A stretch of DNA of 64,000 nucleotides from Bin87 sp965232895 (lineage in GTDB: Bacteria > Chloroflexota > Dehalococcoidia > Lucifugimonadales > UBA3495), in the NCBI GenBank assembly GCA_965232895.1, contig OZ247430.1, positions 2,976,001 through 3,040,000 of the forward strand. The letters are read 5' to 3'. Of this stretch, positions 41,385 to 49,987 are shown in pieces (within the stretch, counting starts at the first letter, position 1; each line of letters begins with the position of its first letter). The translations under genes were made by a program, and so were the position numbers. The notes below the pieces were generated by a model. The model did no database searches, was not told the origin of the DNA, and was given only the letters and a program-made list of their open reading frames with translations.

Positions 41385-41813
41385 TCAGGTATTCGCCTCC
41401 GGTTCCTGCCGTCGGCGGTCGTAAACCGTCATATACGTGCCGATCCCGGTGGCGATCAGCTGGCCCTCGTCACCGTGGATTTCCATGTCGCCAACGATGA
41501 TGCGCCCGCCGCGGCTCTTGATGGAACTGCGGGCGGTGAGTTCGCCGTCGCGGGCGGGCGCGATGAAGTTCAGCTTCAGCTCGATGGTGACGGCGTGCTC
41601 GCCCTCGCGGAGTACGGAGCGGCAGGCGCGGAAGAAGGCGTAGTCGGCCAGGGTCACCAGCAGGCCGCCCTGGACGACGCCGGCGCGTTGACGGTGCTTG
41701 TCGGCCACGGTCATAAAGGCGGTGCCCACGCCGTCGTCGGATATGCCGGGACGGATGCCCAGAAGTTCAGCGAACGGCCCATCCTGGCCAGCCTCGGGTT
41801 CGGGACGGCTCAT
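41385..41813 (-). CDS. PaaI-type hotdog-fold thioesterase
   Basis: The 142-residue product has the hotdog pattern of PaaI thioesterases: ELLGIRPGISDDG, then RQRAGVVQGGLLVTLADYAFFRA (the G-G-x-x-x-x-x-x-D helix) and IELKLNFIAPARDGELTARSSI. The acidic residue in the central helix is Asp (LADYAF). It probably hydrolyses an aryl- or acyl-CoA; the substrate is unknown. ATG 41813 is preceded by GGAG at 9 bp. Confidence 0.87.
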   Translation of the reverse strand: MSRPEPEAGQDGPFAELLGIRPGISDDGVGTAFMTVADKHRQRAGVVQGGLLVTLADYAFFRACRSVLREGEHAVTIELKLNFIAPARDGELTARSSIKSRGGRIIVGDMEIHGDEGQLIATGIGTYMTVYDRRRQEPEANT

Positions 41814-41851
41814 GGCAATCTTCTCCAATATCAAGTGTAGGGGGTTGGCAG

Positions 41852-42005
41852 CTCACGCGTACCCGTTTTGTCTTTTACATCGATGCACCGGATGAACAGG
41901 ATTTGATTGATTATTGTGAACGCTCCACCGGCACGCCATCATCCGGTCCATCCTGTTTATCGATGTAAATTGGCTCCCGCAGTCGTCAAACTGGGTACGC
42001 ATGAG
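41852..42005. mobile_element. MITE-like element with CTCACGCGTACCC ends, core-2 interior, 10-bp target duplication
   Basis: Ends CTCACGCGTACCC and GGGTACGCATGAG enclose core-2 (TTTACATCGATGCACCGGAT ... ATCCTGTTTATCGATGTAAA). Perfect direct repeats GGGTTGGCAG flank it at 41842-41851 and 42006-42015. This is the best-preserved copy of the core-2 form and fixes the true ends of the family. Confidence 0.88.
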
Positions 42006-42040
42006 GGGTTGGCAGCGCTGGCAATTATAGCGACGCCTCC

Positions 42041-42163
42041 CCGCGCGTACCCGGTTGGTCATCGCGAGGAGCGCCGCGGCGTGGCGACCGCGATTGCCGA
42101 TGGAGACCCGGTTGCAATCACGAGATTGCCGCGCTGCGCTCGCATTGTCATAGGAGTTACGCG
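42041..42163. repeat. Degenerate core-1 element
   Basis: It starts CGCGCGTACCCGGTTGGTCATC and contains both core-1 arms (TCGCGAGGAGCGCCGCGGCG and GAGATTGCCGCGCTGCGCTC). The right end is decayed (GTTACGCGG). Confidence 0.65.
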
Positions 42164-42244
42164 GTTGGAATTGCAAGCCCGTCATTCCTGCGAAAGCAGG
42201 AATCCATAGGCTTTCCAGTGAACGAACCTGGAACACTGTTAACC

Positions 42245-42338
42245 CTTTCGGCCACTGGATTCCCGCGAAAGCGGGAATGACGGTTGTTATGCTTTCGGCC
42301 GCTGGATCCCCGCGAAAGCGGGAATGAGGGTTGTTATG
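42245..42338. repeat. 47-bp tandem duplication containing a CCCGCGAAAGCGGG hairpin
   Basis: Two adjacent 47-bp units begin CTTTCGGCC and end GGTTGTTATG, differing at only a few bases. Each has the hairpin TTCCCGCGAAAGCGGGAA or its variant. A related CATTCCTGCGAAAGCAGGAA hairpin lies about 60 bp upstream. Confidence 0.8.
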
Positions 42339-42462
42339 CTGCCCAACTGCGTAAGTCTTATGACGGTTCGAGTGAAACCGGGTACGGATGAGCCGACGCT
42401 CCGCAATGCAGCCGCAGGGACCACCGGATATACTGATCGTACAATGTTCTCAGGGAACGGAA

Positions 42463-42867
42463 ATGCAAGCACACGGCGTGACGGCGATGGCTAAAGGGTT
42501 GTTGACGGCCCTGGGCGTCATGCTGGTTTGCACGATAATCCCCGTGGCGCAGTTCCTGCTGGCTCCCTTCGGCCCGTTTCTTGGGGCCTACTTTGGGATA
42601 CGGTCGGTAGATACCACGGGTTCGGCGCCGCTGGTGGCCGCGGCCAAATTCGGCGCGGTGGTGGGCGCCGCCTCGGCGGTCATCCTGGCGCTGATCGCGG
42701 TGATCCTGACGGCAGTAGCGCCCATGCCGGGGAGGTTCGTAATCCTGACGTGGATCGCGGTGGCCGTATTCGCGACGTACGTGGCCGGGATGAGCACGCT
42801 GGGCGGGCTTTATCGACTGATGAAAGCGAGATCGGCGGCGCTTACGACGCCGGCAGAGGCGGATTAG
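42463..42867 (+). CDS. Small integral membrane protein, unknown function
   Basis: The 134-residue product has about three hydrophobic segments: GLLTALGVMLVCTIIPVAQFLL, AAKFGAVVGAASAVILALIAVILTAVA and FVILTWIAVAVFATYVAGM. It starts at ATG 42463; earlier in-frame ATGs lie in repeat-like sequence. The stop is 2 bp before the larB start, so the four genes from here to 45528 look like one operon. No family was recognised. Confidence 0.65.
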   Translation: MQAHGVTAMAKGLLTALGVMLVCTIIPVAQFLLAPFGPFLGAYFGIRSVDTTGSAPLVAAAKFGAVVGAASAVILALIAVILTAVAPMPGRFVILTWIAVAVFATYVAGMSTLGGLYRLMKARSAALTTPAEAD

Positions 42868-42869
42868 CG

Positions 42870-43670
42870 TTGGACGCGGAGACGCTCCAAACCCTCCTGG
42901 AGAGCGTTCGGGACGGGAGCGTTACGGTGTCCCGGGCGATGGAGACCCTGCGGGACCTGCCCTACCAGGACCTGGGATACGCGCGTCTGGATCACCACCG
43001 GCCGTTGCGGACGGGTTGGCCGGAGGTGGTGCTGGCTGAAGGGAAAACCAGCGAGCAGGTTGCCGGGATCGTGTTGGCGATGCGCGGGCGCGGCCATCCC
43101 GTGCTGGTCACGCGCGCCGCCCGCGAGGTTTACGAAGCCGTGGCCGCCGAGGTTCCGACGGCGCGTTACCATGATTTGGCCCAGTGTATCGTCGCGCCCG
43201 ACGAAGGGATAGCGCCGCCGGAGGACATGGGGCTGCTGATCGTCACCGGCGGCACCGCTGATCTGCCGGTGGCGGAAGAGGCGGCGGTGACGGCGGAGTT
43301 GATGGGATGCCAGGCGGGCCGGGTGAACGACGTCGGGGTGGCGGGTCTGCATCGCCTGCTGGCGCAGCGGGAGCGACTGCAGGAAGCACGGGTCATCATC
43401 GTGATTGCCGGGATGGAAGCGGCGCTGGCGAGCGTGGTGTCGGGAATGGTTTCGGCGCCGGTGATCGCGGTTCCCACCAGTGTCGGGTACGGGGCGAGTT
43501 TCCAGGGTCTGGCGGCGCTGCTGGGGATGCTGAACTCCTGCGCGCCGGGCGTCGGGGTGGTGAATATTGACAACGGGTTTGGGGCCGGTTACCTGGCGGC
43601 GCAGATCTGTCGGATGGCCGCGCCCGGCGTGGTCTCGGACGCGGTGGTGGCGGGCGAGGAGTCGGCTTGA
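42870..43670 (+). CDS. larB: LarB: nickel-pincer cofactor biosynthesis protein
   Basis: LarB carboxylates and hydrolyses nicotinic acid adenine dinucleotide in the first step of the nickel-pincer nucleotide cofactor. The 266-residue product has the PurE-like core: LRDLPYQDLGYARLDHHRPLR, VVLAEGKTSEQV, LLIVTGGTADLPVAEEAAVTAE, VIIVIAGMEAALASVVSGMV and PVIAVPTSVGYGASFQG. The start is TTG at 42870. LarC and LarE, the remaining enzymes, are not in the window. It overlaps the following membrane protein gene by 4 bp. Confidence 0.93.
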   Translation: MDAETLQTLLESVRDGSVTVSRAMETLRDLPYQDLGYARLDHHRPLRTGWPEVVLAEGKTSEQVAGIVLAMRGRGHPVLVTRAAREVYEAVAAEVPTARYHDLAQCIVAPDEGIAPPEDMGLLIVTGGTADLPVAEEAAVTAELMGCQAGRVNDVGVAGLHRLLAQRERLQEARVIIVIAGMEAALASVVSGMVSAPVIAVPTSVGYGASFQGLAALLGMLNSCAPGVGVVNIDNGFGAGYLAAQICRMAAPGVVSDAVVAGEESA

Positions 43671-44632
43671 ACGGGCGGAGGTGGCTGCTGCTGGGCCTGC
43701 TCACGGTGGCGGTCTTCGGCGGGCTGTTGGCTTACGGGGATCTGCGGCAGGTGGGCAGGACGTTGATCGACTCCCCGGCGGCGTACGCCGGGTTCGCGGC
43801 GGCCGCGGGCCTGGCCGTGGTCAACTACGGATTGCGATACCTCCGCTGGTCGATGTACCTGCGCGCCCTGGGGATCAACGCTCCGGCCTCGGTGAGCGCG
43901 CCGGTGTTCGTGGCGGGACTAGCCCTGTCGATCACGCCGGGCAAGGTCGGCGAACTGCTGAAAAGCGTGTGGCTCAACCAGCGCACGGGGACGCCGGTGG
44001 CCGCATCGGCGCCGGCGGTGGTGATGGAACGGCTTACGGACGTGATATCCGTGGCCCTGCTGGGGCTCACCGGCGTGCTGCTGTTGCCCACGGCGATTGC
44101 GTTGACGGTGGCCGCGCTGCTCGTTGTCGGCATCGCCGTGGGGCTGCTGGCAGCGTCGCGGTACGGGGTCAAGGCGCTGGATCTGCCGGTGTTGCGTCGC
44201 TGGCGCGAGCCCCTGTCTCAGTCACAAGACGGGGTGCGCCGCCTGATGTCACCAAAGATACTGGCCGCGGCGGTTGCGTTGGGTTTCCTGGCGTGGGCGG
44301 CGGAGGGTCTGGCCCTGTGGATCATCATCAGGGGATTGGGTGATGAGGTGGGGGTTGGGATCGCGCTGCCAATCTCGGCGGCGGCAGCGTTGCTGGGAGC
44401 CGTGACGGCTCTGCCGGGCGGACTGGTCGGATTCGAGGGCAGCATGGTGGCCCTGCTGGGTCAGGCTGGTCTGCCGGCGGCCACGGCGGCGCTGGCCACC
44501 CTGCTGACCCGGCTGGCCACCCTGTGGCTGGCGGTGATCGTCGGGGGGCTGGCCTGGCTGTGGCTGGCCCGGAGCGGCCGGAAGCGCGCCACCGCGCTGG
44601 CCGGCGAGACCGGGGCTAACGGGGAGTCATGA
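43667..44632 (+). CDS. Lysylphosphatidylglycerol synthase-type/AglD-like multispanning membrane protein
   Basis: The 321-residue product has about eight transmembrane helices and the UPF0104/LPG-synthase TM signature: NYGLRYLRWSMYLRALG, then LALSITPGKVGELLKSVWL and MERLTDVISVALLG, and late ALPGGLVGFEGSMVALL. Family members are flippase-like or glycosyl-carrier proteins in the cytoplasmic membrane. The start is TTG within the larB stop (TTGA) with a GAGGAG site. The ATG of the next gene overlaps its stop (ATGA). It is probably linked to polyprenyl-lipid metabolism together with that UbiA-family enzyme. Confidence 0.82.
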   Translation: MNGRRWLLLGLLTVAVFGGLLAYGDLRQVGRTLIDSPAAYAGFAAAAGLAVVNYGLRYLRWSMYLRALGINAPASVSAPVFVAGLALSITPGKVGELLKSVWLNQRTGTPVAASAPAVVMERLTDVISVALLGLTGVLLLPTAIALTVAALLVVGIAVGLLAASRYGVKALDLPVLRRWREPLSQSQDGVRRLMSPKILAAAVALGFLAWAAEGLALWIIIRGLGDEVGVGIALPISAAAALLGAVTALPGGLVGFEGSMVALLGQAGLPAATAALATLLTRLATLWLAVIVGGLAWLWLARSGRKRATALAGETGANGES

Positions 44633-45528
44633 GCCGGCTGGCAGGGCTGTGCAGAACGGCCCGTCCGCTGCAGTGGGTGAAGAACCTGCTGGTGTTCCTG
44701 CCGCTGCTGTTCGCGGTGGATCTGGTTTGGGAGCCCGGGGACATCGCGACGCTGCTGCCGTACATTCCGAGGCTGTTGGCGCTTTTCGCCGCGTTTTGCG
44801 CGCTGTCGTCGGCGGTTTACCTGCTCAACGACGTGGCGGACCGGGAGGCGGACCGGCGACATCCCACGAAACGGAGACGGCCCATCGCCTCGGGTCTCGT
44901 GCCGGCTTGGCTGGCCGTCTCGGCGCTGGCGGTATTGGCAGTCGTCGGGATGCTGGGGCTGTATGTCATATCGCCGCTGACGCTGCCCCTGATCGGAGGG
45001 ATCTACCTGATCGCCAACGTGGGCTATTCGCTGCGCTTGAAACGGGTGGCGTTGGTTGACGTAATGATCGTGGCCGGCGGCTACGTGCTGCGCGCCGTGG
45101 CCGGCGCGGTGGCCGTGGGAGCGGCGCCGTCGCCGTGGCTCTACGCGGTTACCGCGGCGGGGGCGCTGTTCATCGTGATCGGCCGACGGTACGCCGAGGC
45201 GAGGCTGGCCGGCGAGGAACCTGCAGCGCAGCGGACGACGCTGTCGCACTACGCGCCACCGCTGGGAGGTCAGTTGCTGATCCTGTCGGCCACGGCCGCG
45301 CTGGTGAGCTATACGCTGTACGCGGTGGAAGCGGACAACCTGCCAGAGAACAACACGATGCTGCTGACCGTGCCATTGGTGATATTCGGGCTGTTCCGCT
45401 ACCTGTACCTGCTGAACAACAGCAGGGATGCCGAATCTCCGGAGTTGTTGATGCTGCGGGACGCGCCGCTGCTGGCGGCAATAGCGGCGTGGATGGTCGT
45501 GGCGGGAGCGGTGCTGGTGCTGAATTGA
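44629..45528 (+). CDS. UbiA family prenyltransferase, decaprenyl-phosphate phosphoribosyltransferase-like
   Basis: The 299-residue membrane protein has the UbiA Asp-rich motif in the DPPR-synthase form, LLNDVADREADRRHPTKRRR, and begins RTARPLQWVKNLLVFLPLLF, as in decaprenyl-phosphate 5-phosphoribosyltransferases that start arabinose-lipid synthesis. A second loop YSLRLKRVALVDVMIVAGGYVLRAVAGA follows the pattern. About nine helices are expected. ATGA overlap with the upstream flippase-like gene supports joint function in polyprenyl-phosphate sugar formation and transport, an inference. Confidence 0.85.
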   Translation: MSRLAGLCRTARPLQWVKNLLVFLPLLFAVDLVWEPGDIATLLPYIPRLLALFAAFCALSSAVYLLNDVADREADRRHPTKRRRPIASGLVPAWLAVSALAVLAVVGMLGLYVISPLTLPLIGGIYLIANVGYSLRLKRVALVDVMIVAGGYVLRAVAGAVAVGAAPSPWLYAVTAAGALFIVIGRRYAEARLAGEEPAAQRTTLSHYAPPLGGQLLILSATAALVSYTLYAVEADNLPENNTMLLTVPLVIFGLFRYLYLLNNSRDAESPELLMLRDAPLLAAIAAWMVVAGAVLVLN

Positions 45529-45640
45529 CGGTTCCGCGGCGGCGCCGGCGGTCATGACGAGCCTTGGCGTCCAGTAGGCACATGGGCGGGGGGGAGTGGC
45601 ATTAATCAGCACACGCCGGCATTCCACGGACGGATTCTGC

Positions 45641-45788
45641 CAGGGCAATCGCATCATAGGCTCCACGCCCGTCACTCCGGCGAAAGCCGGAGGCCATTGG
45701 TCATAGAACGAATTTGAAGCGTATTTGACGAATTCGATCACTGGATTCCTGCTTGCGCAGGAATGACAGCGATGGTGCGATTGCCCTG
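45641..45788. mobile_element. MITE-like element with CAGGGCAATCGCAYCAT ends and 10-bp target duplication, copy 1
   Basis: The inverted ends CAGGGCAATCGCATCAT and ATGGTGCGATTGCCCTG enclose a 148-bp element flanked by CGGATTCTGC and CGGATTCTGT (9 of 10 identical). Interior hairpins are CACTCCGGCGAAAGCCGGAG and ATTCCTGCTTGCGCAGGAAT. A reversed copy lies at 55481-55632. Confidence 0.85.
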
Positions 45789-45849
45789 CGGATTCTGTCG
45801 ATATTCGCATTTGCAATGCAGTAATGCGTTAGTATTGTACTGGCTTCTG

Positions 45850-45878
45850 TTGACATACGGAACGGCAACTATTATTTT
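45850..45878 (+). promoter_or_regulatory. Probable promoter of the ABC transporter operon
   Basis: TTGACA (45850-45855), a 17-bp spacer and TATTTT (45873-45878) in locally AT-rich sequence, about 120 bp before the binding-protein gene. A perfect 17-bp tandem duplication with a TGATCA centre lies downstream at 45949-45982, next to the ribosome-binding site. Confidence 0.6.
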
Positions 45879-45996
45879 GGCGTATACGACGAATCACGCC
45901 GGGCGGGGACACGGAGTAACTAATTACCGATGCGGTAACCGAATCCGCTGCGTGATCATAGTCATTGCGTGATCATAGTCATTGGAGGAGGACAGA

Positions 45997-47809
45997 GTGG
46001 CAATGAAAGTTTCAACGCGAATGTTGTCATGGCCTCTGCTGGCCACGGCCGTCGCCATGTTGCTGGTAGTGGGGATGGCCTGCGGAGGCGCCGGAGAACC
46101 GGCCGCCCCCAGCTCTGAAACCACCGCTCCTGCGGCGCCCCAGGTCTCCAGTAGTGGCGTGGCCACCGCCGTGCCCGCGCCTACTGAGGCGCCGGCGGCG
46201 ATGGAGTCCAAGGACGTTGACAGGTTTACGGTAATGGTAACGACCCAGGGCAACGAGCTTTTCAACTCGAAATATGCTGCGGGCGAGAATAACCTTTGGC
46301 ATCGGATGTCACAGGTCTGGCTGATTGGCGGCAGCCTGAAAGAAGGCAGCCTTGTGCTGGATCCTGAAACCGGGATCGCCAGCAAGTGGGAAATCGTGGA
46401 TGACGGTCTGGCCTGGGAGTTCACGATTCGCCCGGGCATCCAGTTCCACAACGGAGAAGAGCTGGACGTCGATGACGTAGCCTTCATGGCGAATTGGGCG
46501 ATAACGGAGGAAGCGGCCGGAGTGTCCACCGTGCGGATCGCCCGGGAAATTACCAATCGGGAGGTTACCGGCCCCGACACGTTCAAATACACTTTCCGTG
46601 AACCACTGGCGTTCTTCGGCGCTGCGGTCTCGGAAGTAGACAACACCGCTATCGGCACCGTGATCTCTACAGACTACTGGAACAGTCTCCCCCTGGGTCA
46701 GACCATCGAGAACTGCACGCCCGCTGCGGTATGCCAGCAGGCGGAAGCTTTTGAAAAGGACCCGGATCCGGGGCTGCCCGGGCCGTTCCGGGTGGTGAGC
46801 CACCGCTACGAGGAAGAAATTCTCTACGAGCGCTTTGAGGACTACTTCCTGCGTCAGGAACGCCCTTATCCCTTCCAGTTCCTCTCGCTCCGCGTGGTGC
46901 CGGAGTTATCCACTCGCGTGGCGGCGTTGCAGGCGGGGGAGGTGGACATAATCGAAGCCGACAACACCGTAGTCGGCCAGATCCAGGAAGCCGGCGGGCG
47001 CATTGTTTACGCTCCGGAATCGGTGCATATCTGGATCAACGCCAACGGGTGCAACCGAGAAACCGACAAAGACGGTCTGCCCATAATGTGCAACGACCTG
47101 CGGGTTCGGCAGGCGCTGGACTATGCCATCGACAAGACAAATATACAGGCTCTTTACGGAGGCTCCGACGCCTTTGAGATCGACGGTATGCACGGCATCG
47201 GCAGCCCGTCCGGTCTGGGCTTCGAGCCTGACCTGGGCCCGCTGCCCTATGACCCGGAAAAGGCCAAACAGTTGATGGCCGAGGCGGGCTACCCGGATGG
47301 GGCCGGGTTCAACGGGGGTCGCGTGTTCCCCATTCACACCTGGACCGGAGCCGGGGCTCCGCTGACCGTCGAATTGTCCACGCTGATCTGCCAGAGCTGG
47401 GAAACCACGCTGGGGATCGACTGCGAGGTTAACGTTGGAGAAGAAGTGAGCCTGAAGGAAGTGCAATACGCCGGCGAAATCGCCGGACAGTACCTGGTGC
47501 GAACCAACGAGAACACTTATGACGGCGGGCGCCGGATGCTCGGTCGCTACGCCCGGGAAGGCGCCTACATCGCGTTCGATGAGGACATCGCGGAAAAGGT
47601 GCTGGCGGCCGGAGCCCATGATCGGCACCCAGGAAGAGCGACACCAGGCTTACTACGAAGCTCTGCGGACCATCCATGACAAGCACTATGACTTCACGCC
47701 CGGTTTCCTGAACCAACCCTACGGGGTCAGCGACCGGGTTGCCAGCTGGACGCCGTGGCCGCTCGCGCCCTACATGAGCGCGCTGTGGTCGGTCGATGTC
47801 AACCAGTAG
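45997..47809 (+). CDS. Family 5 (oligopeptide-type) ABC substrate-binding lipoprotein, one-base frameshift
   Basis: The N-terminus (KVSTRMLSWPLLATAVAMLLVVGMACGG) is a lipoprotein signal with Cys in GMAC-GG, then an Ala/Pro/Thr linker. The mature SBP_bac_5 domain has FTIRPGIQFHNGEELDVDDVAF, ALDYAIDKTNIQALYGG and YDPEKAKQLMAEAGYPDG. Near the end the frame breaks: removing one G of the GG at 47611-47612 restores VLAAEPMIGTQEERHQAYYE and continues through the true C-terminus (SALWSVDVNQ) to 47809. Without the correction the frame ends at 47679. GTG 45997 or ATG 46003 are both possible starts after GGAGGAGG. It would deliver peptides or similar solutes to the two permeases downstream. Confidence 0.85.
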
Positions 47810-47828
47810 CCAGATACTGCTCAGGCCG

Positions 47829-47851
47829 GGGGCGGGTTCGATACCCGCCCC
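47829..47851 (+). terminator. Hairpin between binding-protein and permease genes
   Basis: GGGGCGGGT / ACCCGCCCC forms a 9-bp GC stem with loop TCGAT, 20 bp after the binding-protein stop and without a T-run. Such hairpins commonly protect the upstream mRNA and reduce read-through so that binding protein exceeds permease. Confidence 0.55.
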
Positions 47852-47885
47852 GCAAACCACCTGAAGCCACTGAGAACCTGACCCG

Positions 47886-48803
47886 ATGCTCCGTTTCACC
47901 ACAGTCCGTATCGCCCAGTCGATCATCACCCTGTTGATCCTGAGCATTGTGGTATTTTTCGGGTCTGAGCTGACGGGAGACCTGGCGCTTTCACTGGCCA
48001 CGGCGGATACGACAGAGGCGGAACTGGAGGAGATCCGGCAGAAACTGGGGCTGGACCGCCCGGCCTACGAGCGCTACGGGCGGTATCTGTTCAATCTACT
48101 TCAGGGAGACCTGGGGGTTTCGGGAACCAGCCGCCGCCAGGTCAGCGAAATGATGGCGGAGCGCATCCCGCCGACGTTACAACTAGCGGCGGTGGGTCTC
48201 TGCATCGCCATGATTTTTGGCATTCCATTAGGGGTGCTGGCGGCAGTCAAACGGAATACGATCCTTGACCAGATGAGCAAGCTGTTCGCAATAGTCGGGA
48301 TGTCGGCGCCGCAGTTCTGGGTAGCGATCATGCTGATCATGTTCTTCGGGGCGCAGTTGAAATGGCTGCCGACGTACGGAAGAGGGGGCATCGACCACTA
48401 TATCCTGCCCGGGATATCCATCTCGCTGTTCGTGATGGCGGGGTTCATGCGTCTCACACGCTCCAGTATGCTGGAAGTGCTCGATAGCGAATTCGTCAAG
48501 TTCGCCCGCATCAAGGGGTTGCAGGAACGGCTGGTCATCTTCAAGCATGCGCTGAAGAACGCGATCATCCCGGTTTTGACCTTCGGCGGCGTGAGTTTCG
48601 CGGGCCTCCTGAACGGCGCGATTGTGGTTGAAGTGGTCTTCGCGTGGCCGGGCTTGGGTCGCCTGATGCTGGACAGTATCCGGGAGCGGGATACGGTAGT
48701 AATCATGGCTACCATACTCACCTCGGGTTTCATCTACATTTTTCTGTCCACCGTAGTGGATATCCTCTACGCGTATGTGGACCCGCGGATTCGCTACCAG
48801 TAA
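47886..48803 (+). CDS. ABC transporter permease, DppB/OppB type
   Basis: The 305-residue protein has six predicted helices. Segments typical of DppB are the N-terminal LRFTTVRIAQSIITLLILSIVVFF, the LGLDRPAYERYGRYL loop, ITEL-like DLGVSGTSRRQVSEMM, and the EAA loop MLEVLDSEFVKFARIKGLQERLVIFKHALKNA. It forms the membrane channel with the next gene. The ATPases that would energise it are not encoded in the following DNA and must come from elsewhere. Confidence 0.92.
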   Translation: MLRFTTVRIAQSIITLLILSIVVFFGSELTGDLALSLATADTTEAELEEIRQKLGLDRPAYERYGRYLFNLLQGDLGVSGTSRRQVSEMMAERIPPTLQLAAVGLCIAMIFGIPLGVLAAVKRNTILDQMSKLFAIVGMSAPQFWVAIMLIMFFGAQLKWLPTYGRGGIDHYILPGISISLFVMAGFMRLTRSSMLEVLDSEFVKFARIKGLQERLVIFKHALKNAIIPVLTFGGVSFAGLLNGAIVVEVVFAWPGLGRLMLDSIRERDTVVIMATILTSGFIYIFLSTVVDILYAYVDPRIRYQ

Positions 48804-48815
48804 CGGAGCCTGGCA

Positions 48816-49709
48816 ATGGCAGTGCAAACGGCAACGACGAGAACGGCGCTGAGCAGCGCCTGGAAGCGGGTCAGCTGGCTGCGCGAGTCGCGGATCCCCT
48901 GGATACCGACGATCGTTCTGGTCCTGCTGTTGGTGTGCGCGTTGTTCGCTCCCTGGCTGGCGCCTTACGACCCGCAGGAACCGGACGTGCTGAAGGGAGT
49001 CCAGCGGATCGCCCCGTTCACCACTTCCGAGAACCCGCTGGGGGTCGATCTGTTAGGGCGGGACATTCTGAGTCGTCTCATCCATGGCGCGCGTATTTCG
49101 GCGTTCATCAGTTTGATCTCGTTGGGTTTCGGCGCGTTGGTCGGCACCGCTTTGGGCGTGGCTTCAGGCTACCTGGGCGGGAAGGCGGACGATCTCCTGA
49201 TGCGGGTCTGTGACGGGGTAATGGGATTCCCGACCATCCTGCTGGCTCTGATCATCGTTGCCATTCAGGGTGGCGCGGGCATCCAAAATGTAGTCATTGC
49301 CATCATGGCCACGGTGTGGGCGCGGTTCGCCCGGCAGGTACGGGGCGAAGTGTTGAGCATCAAGGAACGCGACTTTGTAACCCTGGCGATAGTGGCCGGA
49401 GTTTCCAGTCACGTGATCATGTGGCGGCACATCTTTCCCAACGTGGTTAACACGGTGCTGGTAATCATCAGCCTGTTGGTGGGGCAGACCATCCTGCTGG
49501 AAGCGTCGCTGAGTTTCCTGGGCGTGGGCGTGCCGCCCGGGGAGCCGGCGTGGGGGATCATGGTTTCGGAGGGCCGGAATAACCTGCTGGATCTGTGGTG
49601 GCTTTCGCTGCTGCCCGGTTTGGCGATCACCACAGTGGTGATGGCGCTCAACTTCTTTGGAGATTGGCTCCGCGATACCCTCGACCCCAAGCTGCGGCGG
49701 ACCCGGTAG
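48816..49709 (+). CDS. ABC transporter permease, DppC/OppC type
   Basis: The 297-residue product has the DppC pattern: an N-terminal helix after SRIPWIPT-like text (VLVLLLVCALFAPWLAPYDPQ), HPLG-equivalent NPLGVDLLGRDILSRLIHGARIS, the EAA loop EVLSIKERDFVTLAIVAGVSSHVIMWRHIFPN and SFLGVGVPPGEPAWGIM. It pairs with the upstream permease. The operon ends here; the next gene is an unrelated zinc-ribbon protein. Confidence 0.92.
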   Translation: MAVQTATTRTALSSAWKRVSWLRESRIPWIPTIVLVLLLVCALFAPWLAPYDPQEPDVLKGVQRIAPFTTSENPLGVDLLGRDILSRLIHGARISAFISLISLGFGALVGTALGVASGYLGGKADDLLMRVCDGVMGFPTILLALIIVAIQGGAGIQNVVIAIMATVWARFARQVRGEVLSIKERDFVTLAIVAGVSSHVIMWRHIFPNVVNTVLVIISLLVGQTILLEASLSFLGVGVPPGEPAWGIMVSEGRNNLLDLWWLSLLPGLAITTVVMALNFFGDWLRDTLDPKLRRTR

Positions 49710-49858
49710 CAACTTCTGGTCGCTGGCGGCGTTGGGGTCAGGGGCCGGCTGATCCCGAGACCGTCGGCGATCTCACGATTCCGTTTGCTATCAGGCCTCT
49801 GGACTCCGGCTCCGCATCAAGCGCGCGGTGACGATGTTTCGCCGGAGCGGCGGGTACT

Positions 49859-49881
49859 GAGCCTATGATGCGATTGCCCTG
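49859..49881. repeat. Relic end of the CAGGGCAATCGCAYCAT element
   Basis: GAGCCTATGATGCGATTGCC continuing to CTG matches the right end of the elements at 45641-45788 and 55481-55632; the rest of the element is missing. Confidence 0.65.
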
Positions 49882-49987
49882 ACGAGGGGGCCGGCGCGGT
49901 TGCGCGACTGCGGTTCCGTCGCTATGCTTACCGTCGGTTGGCTCACCGGGCCGACACGGCTTATTTTCCGCACCGGAGATTGACGAG

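Noticed and set aside
45763..45972. 69-codon frame before the ABC operon
   Set aside because: Begins inside a MITE end and covers the predicted promoter.
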